A model generated the notes under the pieces. The model was not told where the DNA came from, searched no databases, and saw only the letters and a list, made by a program, of their open reading frames with translations. Below, one piece after another: positions 31,290 through 41,024 of a stretch of DNA of 64,000 nt. Position 1 is the first letter of the stretch; the number at the start of each line of letters is the position of its first letter. Made by a program: the position numbers and the translations under genes. The stretch comes from Pegoplata infirma. Lineage: Eukaryota; Arthropoda; Insecta; Diptera; Anthomyiidae. The stretch covers positions 110,014,778-110,078,777 of the forward strand of contig OY992536.1 in NCBI GenBank assembly GCA_963921195.1. Direction: 5' to 3'.

Positions 31290-32527
31290 GAGCCAATTAA
31301 ACATATCCATTTTCAGTTTTTTATATTTAAAAAAAATCGCGATTTTTTCGCGAATTTAATTTTCTTCAAAAATTGAAAAAATCAAAAAAGTATGCTACTT
31401 TGAATAGCCATATCTTCGGAAGTATCTATCGGTTTTTTTCAATTTAAAAAGCATTCGATTCAGACGATAGTCTTTCTTTATACTAATGTAATAAAAAAAA
31501 ATATTTTAAAAAAAAAGTGCATTTTTGATGCAAATGCATTTTTTGGATGCATTTTTTAAAACTTTCTCCCCCTTCAATTTGTTTTAAACCTTCATAAATC
31601 GAAAATATAGCATTTTTTACACAAAATTGCGTACCGCTTTTTTTGTGACGGAGTTTCGTAAAAATTTTTTAATTTTTTTAAAAATACCGTATTGGTTTTT
31701 CCATACAATTTTTTCATAAAATTCATAAAATAACAAAAAAAAATTTTAGTCTAAGGAAAAATCACATAAGCATTTTTTAAAAAAATCACGAAAATTTTGT
31801 GAAACGCCGTCACAAAAAAAAATGTACCCAATTTTATGTAAAAAATGCTATATTTTCGATTTATGCAGGTTTCAAACAAATTGAAGGGGGAGAAAGTTTT
31901 CAAAAATGCATCCAAAAATTGCATTTGCATCAAAAATGCATTTTTTTAAAAAAATATTTTTTGTTAGTGCATTGGTATAAAAACGGATAATCAGTTGAAT
32001 CGAATGCTTTTTGAGTCGTAGAAATCCGATAGATACTTTTAAAGAAATGGCTTTTTAAAGTTACATCCTTTTTTGATAAAATTGCAAAATAAACATTAAA
32101 TTGATTTTTTGTATGGAAAAAACCAAATAAGTAGTTTTAAAAATATCACGAAAATTTTTTGAAATCCTGTCACAAAAAAAACGGTACTCAATTTTGTGTA
32201 AAAAATTCCATATTTTCGAATTATGCAGGTTTCAAAAAAATTGAAGGGGGAGAAAGTTTTGAAAAATGCATCCAAAAATTGCATTTGCATTAAAAATGCA
32301 CTTTTTTTGGAAAACATTTTTTTTTATTGCATTGGTATAAAAAAGGACGAACGTTTGAATCAAATGCTTTTTGAATCGTAGAAATCCGATAGATACTTAA
32401 GAAGATATGGCTCTTCAAATTAACATACTTTTTTGATTTTTTAAATTTTTGAAGAAAATTAAATTCGCGAAAAAAACTCGATTTTTTTAAAATTAAAAAA
32501 ACTGAGAATGGACATGTTTTATTGGCT
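31290..32527. mobile_element. Foldback element with GCATTTGCAT arms
   Basis: Outer arms AGCCAATTAAACATATCC... (31291 on) and ...GGACATGTTTTATTGGCTT (to 32527) are inverse complements, continuing inward through AATCGCGATTTTTTCGCG / CGCGAAAAAAACTCGATTT and TATCTTCGGAAGTATCTATC / GATAGATACTTAAGAAGATA. The centre is made of three blocks with AAATTGCATTTGCAT: one inverted (31500-31740) and two direct (31790-32060, 32150-32420). Related sequence is at 47150-47770. Frames at 31751-31933 and 32096-32317 are parallel shadows of these blocks, not genes. Confidence 0.75.
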
Positions 32528-32624
32528 TTATTGAGAATGCATACCGTTAATATAAAGAAAATCGAAAGACCTAAGGTCAGAAAATAGCATTTTTTATGTG
32601 TTTTCTGGTGGATTTTGTGATATA

Positions 32625-33010
32625 TTGATGAAAATGCATATTATTGCATATTTTGGGTTAAAATTAATATTTTGTGCATATTTTCCACTTTTTTGTGCAT
32701 ATTTTTACATATTAAAAATTAGTAAAAACACAAATTTAAATTTATTTGTTTCAAAAATTTATTAAGGATTTAAAAACTAATTTTGAAAATATGATTTTTT
32801 TTTTATTTTCGTTAAAAAATATATTGCAGTTAAGTGCTTATATAAAGTTTCAAATCTTAATGTTAAAGCCCTGCGCTATGTTTTGCTTTAAAAAAGTTTT
32901 TCGTATGAAAACACTATTTTTATTAAACAATTTTATTATTTAAGTGCATATTTTTGATTTTTGTAAAGCATATTTTGGTTTTTTAGAGCATATATTCGAT
33001 TTTTTAGTTC
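32625..33010. repeat. GCATATTTT repeat tract
   Basis: TGCATATTTTGGG, GTGCATATTTTCC, GTGCATATTTTTAC and AAGCATATTTTGG words; same tract type as 25855-26035. Confidence 0.55.
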
Positions 33011-34167
33011 ATAAAATTCGCAGCTTTACTAATTAGATTTAATCTCTAACGTAGTACATTTGCACCTTTTGTAGCTTGTGTAGCTCTTACAAAACCCATC
33101 GTGAAACCCTTTATTATATGTAAGTGTGTTTTATGTAAAACGCCCTCCGTAGTAGAAAGTGCATGCATTTTAACATGACAATAATAAAGAGGTGGTACAA
33201 AATGGTCATGCCATATTGTATAAGTAATATATTTGTCATTAACATTCTACAATGTATAGATATCAAATTTCATGCATAGGTAAGGTTTAAAAATTATAAG
33301 AAATTTAATATTTTAGCAATGAAAATAAATTTCTTTTGTATGGAATTTCTTTGATGATTCACACATATAAAGCATGCCACAAAAAATGTTTCAAATTGGT
33401 AACAGTTTGAAATCTATTTTAAAAAATTATTAGTTAATTAAAAAAAAAATTAAAAATGCACTTATTTATTAATTTATTATATTTTCAGAAGCTTTTTAAA
33501 ATATTTTTTTTAATAAAATTTCCCATTATTCGTAGCATATTTTAAGGGGACTACTAAATCTAATGTAAAATATTCCGTAATATGTAGCATATTTTCAGGG
33601 GCATTAATTTTAAATAAAAGTTGCATACTTTAAGAACCACTTCAGTTTCTTTTGATGCATATCGAATTTCATTTATAAAAGCTTTAATAAATATACTTTT
33701 GAACATTTTCAACACAAAAATGGTTTTTAGAAAATAATTTTGTATGCTTTTTCTTGCTGTACAACTTTAATTTTAAATTAAAACATGTTTTTAACAAATT
33801 AATAAAACAGAAATCTTCTTAAGTTATTATTATAAATGATTTTTTAAATAAACAAGTTTATTTTTTATAATAAAATATAAAATAAAGTTCTTTATTTCGG
33901 TGAATGACGTTTTTATTTACTGTATTTTAAATACATACAAATTATGATTATTTTTTTTTGCTGGTTGAAAAATTATATTTTTGCAGTCATTATTTGAAGA
34001 AAAAAAGAAACAAAAATCTTGACAATGAAATTTAACAAAATTTAAGTAAATTTTTTTGTGTGAGTGTGTTTCAATAATGACCTTGAAGTTTTATGCAAAC
34101 GTGCAAAAATTGTACATACCTATACATATTTATCTTTAACTAAAAATATACAATAGTATATTTGCTA
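33011..34167. other. AT-rich spacer
   Basis: Nothing gene-like. Three AGCATATTTTNAGGGG words near 33535-33600 suggest decayed repeat sequence. Confidence 0.45.
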
Positions 34168-34779
34168 CACTCAAAAAAATATTTTATTTAAAGAAAAAGG
34201 TGCGGAATTATTTGAAATTTTTTTTTTAGATTTGATTTTAGCAGATTTTTAAGATATCTTTTAAAACTAAAAATTTCCAATTTTTTGAAGCGAAAATATC
34301 ACATAGATGTTTTTTGTCCTCTATTCTTAGTGTTATGGATGCCATTATGATCCATAAGCAGCAAGTTTTTTATCAAAGACTAATTTAGGGGTTAATTTCG
34401 CGAAAACTTAAAAAAATTAAGAAATTCGCGAATTTAAGGGCTTAAGATGAAAAGCTTTAAACCAACTTTGCATTAGATATATTGCTACTAGTTATATTTT
34501 TTGTTTTCCATGCCATAAAATTTAAAAATCATAACCTTTGGAAATTTTTTTGTTAAAAACCCAGCTGAAAATCATATTTAATGACATTTTGAAAGAAAAC
34601 TGTACCATACTTCGAAAAGATGAGTACGCCATTCGAATTAGCATGTCCGGAATATATAGAAATGAAGGTCGTACCTCTTGTTAATTTTTTGGTGTTCCAC
34701 AGTGCTATATCCAATGCAGAATTAAATGGTCGAACAAATAATTAGCTACTTTTAATTATTTTCAATAAAAAATTAATAA
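34168..34779. other. Solo CACTCAAAAAAA end and spacer
   Basis: CACTCAAAAAAATATTTT at 34168 follows TA and looks like the left end of the CACTCAAAA family, but no matching right end was found within 600 bp. No gene. Confidence 0.4.
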
Positions 34780-35320
34780 ACTTGTAATCATAATTAATAA
34801 TTTTAAAACATTTATGGGAGGAAAGCGTCCCCTATCGCCTTCCAAACTGTTACCGTAAAAATAAAATTAAAAAAAGTAAAACGAAACAACTTAGCCCCAA
34901 CGTGGGCGCCATTTAGACGATATTAGACTTACATTAGTTGGAATTATTTAATTGCCATCATTAAATGAAACAAGTCCGTACATATTGAATGTTTATTATG
35001 GCTGAGCTATCTTAGTTGCAGGACACATTTTATGGTGACGTCCGGCGCCAATAAGTCTGTATAAAGCGCCATTAAGACGATTTTAGACTTATGTTAGTTG
35101 GAATTATTCAATTACTATCATGAAATTAAATCAGTCAATACATAATTAATAATTTTTAACATTTATAGGGAGGGGAAACGTCCCCCTCTTAAACGTCCCC
35201 GTAAAATTGAAATTGTAAAAATTAAAATTTAACTACCTAGCACCAACTTGGGCGCCATTAAGACAATATAAGACATTCGGTAGTTAGAAATATTCAATTG
35301 CCATCATAAAATAAAATAAG
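34780..35320 (-). mobile_element. LTR-retroelement-like debris, duplicated block
   Basis: A block of about 365 bp occurs twice: AATAATTTT..ACATTTATGGGAGG, CGTCCCC, GGGCGCCATTTAGACGAT, TAGTTGGAATTATT at 34780-34990 and again at 35145-35310, with a further part at 35040-35140. On the minus strand each contains a motif like TGGCGCCCACGTTGGGGC (34894-34911; 35240-35257). This resembles the primer-binding site of LTR retroelements primed by a lysine tRNA, preceded by what would be an LTR end. No gag/pol sequence is visible. Assignment is tentative. Confidence 0.45.
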
Positions 35321-35831
35321 GAGAGTCTCCCTGATGTCACCCTCCGATCTTCAGAAAGAAAATTAATTCGACACTTATTTTTTTTTTAGCGGCCCAAACT
35401 CATTTTAAGGGTGGGTCGATTTGTATGGTGAAAAGTTGAACTTTTTCAGTTTTTTTACGATTTACGACTATTTACGCAAAATTAGTATAGGCATCCCAGT
35501 CTGCACAGTTTCGAGGCGACAATTTTTTCGAAGTTTTTTCGAAGCTTTTTCGCAAAAATGATTCGAAGTCGATATTATATACAGTCGATATTTCAACGTT
35601 TCTCGAACTCATATTTTTTTTGAAAAACAAATCGATTTCGAAATGATTTCCAATCTACATTTTAGGAATTCTCGTATTTGTTACTCCATCGAAAAAAATA
35701 TTTATTTTCGATATAATATCGCGTTTTAGTTTTATTAAATTTTACAAAAATTCCACAAATTTTACTTTTATTTAAAAAAAAAAAATAATGTCTAACACTA
35801 GAACAATAAAAAAAATTTAAAAAAAAAATCC

Positions 35832-35907
35832 GCGACCGGGGTTTGAACCAAGGCCAAAAATCTCCAAATCATAAGCTGCCGAACCTGCTAGCCAACTAGG
35901 CCATATA
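35832..35907 (-). repeat. tRNA-like segment (minus strand)
   Basis: Minus strand reads TGGCCTAGTTGGCTAGCAGG (A-box-like), then about 35 bases, then TTGGTTCAAACCCCGGTCGC (B-box-like, close to GGTTCRANNCC). The strong D-arm and T-arm similarity is seen directly; a full cloverleaf with paired acceptor ends is not, so it is probably tRNA-derived repeat sequence. Confidence 0.55.
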
Positions 35908-36106
35908 CAACTTGAAATTTGTTTGTACTAATATATATTTTGAAATAAAAATATTTTCAAATTATGAGAAGTATGTCAAAATAAAATAAATATAAAAACA
36001 GGGTAATTCAAATAATAATACAAATTATAAATTAAGGGCAATTCAAATAATAATAAAAAATTCAAATTTTAGTAAAAGTAATTTTAAAAAACTACTTTTA
36101 TTATCA

Positions 36107-36175
36107 AACTTTGGCTGAAGGAGTAAGGCGTTCAACCAGTAAACTTGGAGTTCTGGGTTCAAACCTCAAGTGAGG
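36107..36175 (+). repeat. tRNA-like segment (plus strand)
   Basis: TTGGCTGAAGGAGTAAGGCG resembles a Leu/Ser-type D-arm and CTGGGTTCAAACCTCAAG a T-arm with a good B-box (GGTTCAAACC). The acceptor stem does not pair convincingly. Likely tRNA-derived. Confidence 0.55.
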
Positions 36176-36941
36176 CAGATAAAAATAGTAATTAGTAAAA
36201 ATTAAATTTAAAGAATAAATAAATTAAATTAGTAAAAATTGGTTAATTGTAAGTAAGTAGTAGTAAGTAATAAAATATTTTTTTTTTTAATTCTTACTGT
36301 TTTTAAAACAATTAACTAAATTATTAAAAAACAAATGTATCGAAATTCATAAAAATTTCGATTAAAAATCGAATCGAATCCTGTACCAAAACTCGATTCT
36401 ATATCACCTTGCATGCCACATAGGAAAACACGCTTTATATCGACATTATATCGAACTCGATATCGATGAAATTCTTAGAGAAAACGATTCTTTTTCGAAT
36501 CGATATCGACTCATTTTGCATACTGGGATATTTGGTATCAGATTAAAGGTATTTAAAATACCTATCTCGTGATGCTAACAACGTGTCAAAAAAGTAAATA
36601 TTTTTCGACTTATTAACAAAAATTTCATAAAATTTTGGAATTTTACTGAATATGAGGAAAATTTGTGCATGTTTGGACACGTTTTTTACACACGTAGATA
36701 GGTTTTCCAAAGACCTTTCATTTGGTATGTAACATGACTAGGTTTCTTTTCATAATAAAGGAGATAAACAAAAAAAAAAAAAAAACTGAAAAATTACCGT
36801 TTCTTTCCTCCCTTTGCAGCACCTAAATATGAATTTAGACTGCTAAAAAAATACGTGTCCCTTTATTTTTTTCTGCTCTACAAAATAAAACCAATTCCGT
36901 AAAGATCTGCGGGTGACACCAAGAAGACTTCCCTTGTGAGT

Positions 36942-37249
36942 TGCAGGACAAATTTCATTGTGACGTTCAGCGCCAAAAAGACTACACATATAAATCTTTT
37001 GTTTGTAGTAAATATTCAAAAGTGTAGCAATTTTTTTCTACTTTTTGCAAAACTCTTTCAATAGAAAATTTTTCTAGAAATCGGTAAAACTAAGCTTGAA
37101 AAAGATCTGGCCCTTCATTGGGCGCCAAAAATATGATATTAGTTTTTAAATAGTACAATTTATTTAAAGTTCTGAATTTTTATTAAAAAAATAATTGGTT
37201 TATTCAAACTTTGAAATATTATATTTTGAGTATTATTTCAGCTCGAAGT
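36942..37249. mobile_element. LTR-like debris, continuation
   Basis: Resumes the block interrupted at 35321 (GTTGCAGGACA...GTGACGTTCAGCGCCAA). A third minus-strand TGGCGCCCAATGAAGGG-type motif lies at 37109-37127. 37195-37249 begins a CTCGAG-family-like fragment (GAAATATTATATTTTGAGTA). Confidence 0.4.
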
Positions 37250-37560
37250 AATTTTTATAACCTCCACTTACAATTAGTGGTAGGGGGTAATATAGAAGAA
37301 TGACATTCTATTTGTAACTCATTGAAATATCGGTTTGGGACCCCATAACGTATAAATATTATTGATCAGTGATCGATTCTAAGACATTCTAGCGATAGCC
37401 GTCGGTCTATTTGTTCGTTTGTCTGCTGAAGTGGCGATCAAGGCCAAAATATTAAAAAGATATTACTGAAACTTAAAATATTTTCTTGAAGTTGTCTTGA
37501 GCAGTTTTGTTTTTTATTTGAGCGATATCGGTTTATTTATGAACCAGAGTAAATATTTTT
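37250..37560 (+). repeat. Repeat F copy
   Basis: CCTCCACTTACAATTAGTGG, GTAGGGGGTAATATAG, CATTGAAATATCGGTTTGGG, ACCCCATAACGTATAAATAT, GATCGATTCTAAGACATTC, CTATTTGTTCGTTTGTCTGC. The far part (GATCAGTGATCGATTCTAAG) is inverted at 44934-45085. Characteristic of a widespread fly dispersed repeat; class uncertain. Confidence 0.6.
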
Positions 37561-38106
37561 TTTTTCCGAACTTTTTTAAAAAAATTATTTTATCAAAGAC
37601 TCACATAGTCCTGTTGGCGCCCATCGTGGGTTCTGCATTTTTTTCAGTTTCATGTTACCGATTTTAAATAAATTAATTAAAAAATATGATTAATTTTTAT
37701 TTAAAAAAAAAAAAATATTTTATTTGACCTTTAAAATATTATATTTTAAGTAAAAATATTTAGCTAATTTTACTAAATAGATCTAATTTGATCCGTAAAA
37801 TGGTTGTATCAAATAGTATCTAATTGTATTACTTTAGATCAAAACATATAAAAATTGATACAATTTGATCCTGAATTTGGTCAAATCTAATTAGATCAAA
37901 TTGATCTTATAATATCTATTTTTATATAATTTGATGAGCAAAACCAAAATACGAATCTAATCATATATGGAGCAATATCTAACCATATAAAGTGGATCAA
38001 CTGTATCAAAGTGATAGATAAAATTTTATATAAATTTATACGGAAGCATATTAACTCATATAAGATTGTATCAAATTATACATGATTATATCAGAAAATT
38101 TTTACT
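37561..38106. repeat. PBS-like motif and ATCTAATTAGATC-rich sequence
   Basis: 37615-37632 reads TGGCGCCCATCGTGGGTT on the plus strand, a fourth primer-binding-site-like motif. 37725-37750 has TTTGACCTTTAAAATATTAT (inverse of the AAAGGTCGAATAAA block near CTCGAG copies). 37785-38100 is dense in TGATC/ATCTAATT words, as at 21455. Confidence 0.4.
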
Positions 38107-39575
38107 CGGGTAGGTTGATTCTAGCTCGAGGTCAATATTTCCTTTACTAACTAAAACTATGATATTCTCATTAAGAAATTTTCAAGAAAATTACACCGCT
38201 CAACACTCATTTTCCGGTTTGAATTCTGATCATCAATTTTAGTTGACTTTGATCTTCTGATTCCAAATCTGTTCTCAAAATTTTCCCATCACGTCCAGAT
38301 TTTTAGTTATTCACGGTTGAAAATGCGAAAAATTAAGATTTTTGCATTATTTGAAAGCCTGCACAGCAGCCATTCAGTGGAGTACAAATCTGGTAAAAAG
38401 CGCAAAAGTATAATTTGTCTCCAACATATTACACAATTTTTTTTTAAATTATTGGTTGGGCTTTACTTGCGTTTTAAAATGATACTGGTAAAATTACCAT
38501 TTTTGTAAAATTTACCTTAGTTTTTTGATATTTTTCAAAGAAAAACTCCAAAAAAATAAACATTTTACAAAACTTAGCTTTCTGTGTTATTTTTTGTATA
38601 AACTGGAAGATATCTTGAATGGGTTTAAAAGTTTATAAGAAAGAATGAACTTTTGCCTAAATTTTGAGCTCATCGCAGTAAAGATTGATCATCTGGTTTT
38701 TGTTTTAAAAATGGTGCTTTTTCTAATTTTTTTTGACAGTGTTTTTTTAAAATGCATGTTTGGCCAATAATAGTGCAACAACTTAAAATTTTTTTGATCA
38801 TATTTTTGAGATCATAGTTCAATTCTACTCTCACGCTTTATACCAGATTTTTATTCCACACAGCGGCTGCTGTGCAGGCTTTCAAAAAAGACAAAAATCG
38901 CATTTTTTCGCATTTTCAACCGCGAATAATTAAAATTCTAGACGTGATGGAAAAATTTGGAGCACGGATTCGAAATCAGCGAGTCAAAATCTTTAAAAAT
39001 TTTATATGAAACTTCAAAGCGGAGCCAAAATCCTTCGATTTGTTGAGCAGTGTTATTTTTCTGTTTTAAATTTATTTTTGCACACAGAAAACAAATTTGC
39101 TAATTTCCGACTGAAATTCAGTTGTTGCAACAAAAAATCGGTGGATGCAATTGAATTAAGGTTGAAACAACTAAATATCGGTAGTTACAACAAAATTTTG
39201 TTATTACAACTGTCTTTTAATTGAAACAACTATAAAATTCGTTAGCCACATCAAAATGTAGTAGCAGCAACCAAATTTTTAGTTAATACAACTGAAAAAT
39301 TCAGTTGGAAATTTATTTTTCTCTGTGTGTTGGTCATATTTTTGTTGGTCATTTTGCGATTTGTCTTTTAAATTCCCTTTGCTAATTTGCTAATAATCTG
39401 ATAAAACACGAGTCGACTAGTCTGATAAAACACGAGTCGACTAGTCTTGAAAAAATGATCAGCATAAATAAATTTAAAACAGAAAAAAAAAAAAAAATTC
39501 TTGAGAAGAATATCATAGTTTTAATATCATTGTTTTAATTAGTAAAGGAAAAATTACCTCGAGCTAGAATAAACC
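38107..39575. mobile_element. Composite foldback of the CTCGAG family
   Basis: Outer ends GTAGGTTGATTCTAGCTCGA and TCGAGCTAGAATAAACCTAC are inverse complements, continuing through AACTATGATATTCTCAT / AATATCATAGTTTTAAT. Inner arms 38225-38400 and 38840-38995 also pair (GAAAGCCTGCACAGCAGCC / GGCTGCTGTGCAGGCTTTC). 1.47 kb overall. A MITE (39081-39328) has inserted in the right half, and a 24-bp exact tandem duplication (TCTGATAAAACACGAGTCGA...) lies at 39397-39444. Frames at 38317-38508 and 39006-39224 have no domain. Confidence 0.7.
39081..39328. mobile_element. CACACAG-ended MITE with GTTGNNACAAC motifs
   Basis: 248 bp. Left CACACAGAAAACAAATTTGC...CGACTGAAATTCAGTTG, right CAACTGAAAAATTCAGTTGG...CTGTGTG. 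The interior repeats AACAACTAAAT, GTTACAAC and GTTGAAACAAC. A second copy is at 45633-45845. Confidence 0.7.
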
Positions 39576-40657
39576 TACTCCATATATATAATTTAGAATT
39601 TTAAATGGGTTGCACTAACACATTAAGATCTCTAGATCGGCATTTAATTGATTGGGGATGAAAAGAGGATGAGCCATGATTTTTTTCTAATTTATTCTTG
39701 ACAAAATTTTTGTTCTTTTGTTATAATTTTCACAGCCTCAAAAAACGATTTTTTTTTGTTATAATAGTAAACTTTTTTTTGAGTGTATTAATAAGCAGCT
39801 AATACTTTTTTATTGTAGACGTTCATAAATTGTTTGGTCATTTACCAAAATTTATCTAACCACCCATGGATTGTTAACAAAACATGCATGATTGTGAATT
39901 TTGCAAAAAAATAAAAAAAATAAACAATCTCTTGTAAATTGTTGTTAATTATAAAATATGTTTTGTGTTAAAATTATTATTTATATAAAGAAAAAAGTTG
40001 TTTTATTAAAATATCTTCCGTATGCAGTTCATTTTTTTTTTTTGTATTTTAAAATGATTTTTCAATAATGAATATAATATTTTTTTTTTCTTCTATCATT
40101 TCAATTATATTTTTTTTGTTGTCTTGAAACCTACACACAACAAGAAATAAAAAAAGTAAAAATTCATCAATCAAAATATTTTTGTTTGAAATTTACCTTT
40201 CAAAATATTTTTGTTTAGATTTTTAGACAATTAACTGAATAATGTGCAATATAGCTACTTAAGTAAAATACCCATATTATAAATATTAAAAAAAAAAAAT
40301 TGCAAAAAAATAATATAAATTTAACCTTGTAAATGATTTCACTTGACTGCCATCAACTTATTAGTAGTTTAACAATAAAAGAACAACGATATTAAAAAAA
40401 CATACTTCAAAAATTTGCAACAAGTTTAATAATAATTTTTAACGCTTTTTAACTTGCCAAAATATAAATTTTGCACAAAAAAACAAAAAAAAGGTTATGT
40501 TGGTAAGTTTGACTGCATCGAATTTTAAAATAACCTACTCCAAAAAATAAAATAAAAAAACAATTATTTTTAATGTTAAGTGTGGAACATCAAAGAGCGT
40601 ATTAGAAAAAGGAGATGTATTAGAAATTCTCGAAATTTAAACAATACCTCCTCACTA
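39576..40657. other. AT-rich spacer
   Basis: A solo right end TTTTTTTTGAGTG followed by TA lies at 39773-39787, without a matching left end. No gene. Confidence 0.45.
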
Positions 40658-40928
40658 CACGTAGAGTAAAAACATGATTGCAACAACCATAATGGTGGAG
40701 CAACATAGTATGATTGATAACTTTATCATAACATGATTGTAACGATCATATTATGATCTTTTCTGATCATAGTTTTATAAAAAATTGTCATTTGATAATT
40801 GTGGATGACCACAGTATGATTGTCACAATCATATAAATAAACAAATGCATCAACCATACTATGTTGGCCCTCCATTATGGAAGATTTGGTGTGCTGCAAT
40901 CATGTTCCAAACATGTTTTTTCCCTGTG
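40658..40928. mobile_element. Palindromic element with ATGATTGNAACA motifs
   Basis: Left arm CATGATTGCAACAACCATAA, TGGAGCAACATAGTATGATT; right arm AACCATACTATGTTGGCCCT, CCATTATGGAAGATTTGG, CTGCAATCATGTTCC, ending CCCTGTG. The outer ends match only roughly (CACGTAGAG / CCCTGTG). ATAGTTTT/ATCATAATATGATC words fill the centre. Probable MITE. Confidence 0.6.
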
Positions 40929-41024
40929 ACTATAGTATATCTTTATTTAGATATTTTAAAAATCATAGAAAACTTATATAGAATAGCAAACTTATAAGTG
41001 GGAACGATCAAAGAGCGCTGATAA

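Larger units (their letters stand above)
35495..36527. mobile_element. CCCAGT-ended element, AT duplication, with tRNA-like segments
   Basis: 1033 bp with ends CCCAGTCTGCA and TGCATACTGGG and AT on each side (35493-35494, 36528-36529). The empty site GGCATATTTG is at 17489-17498. Both subterminal regions are rich in TTCGAA, TCGATATC and CGAATCGA words. Two tRNA-like segments lie inside in opposite orientation (35832-35907 minus, 36107-36175 plus). No transposase; superfamily not assigned. Confidence 0.75.
35321..36941. mobile_element. Large TTA-type family element, split by a 1-kb insertion
   Basis: 35321-35494 is the family's left arm (GAGAGTCTCCCTGATGTCAC, CGGCCCAAACTCATTTT) and 36528-36941 the rest (ATATTTGGTATCAGATTAAA to GAAGACTTCCCTTGTGAG). 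It lacks the outer 25 bp of the termini on both sides. The surrounding LTR-like debris resumes with GTTGCAGGACAAATTTCATTG, parallel to 35018-35037. Confidence 0.72.

Noticed and set aside
35832..36175. Two candidate tRNA genes
   Set aside because: D- and T-arm motifs are good but acceptor stems do not pair and both lie inside a transposon-like unit, so they are annotated as tRNA-like repeat sequence only.
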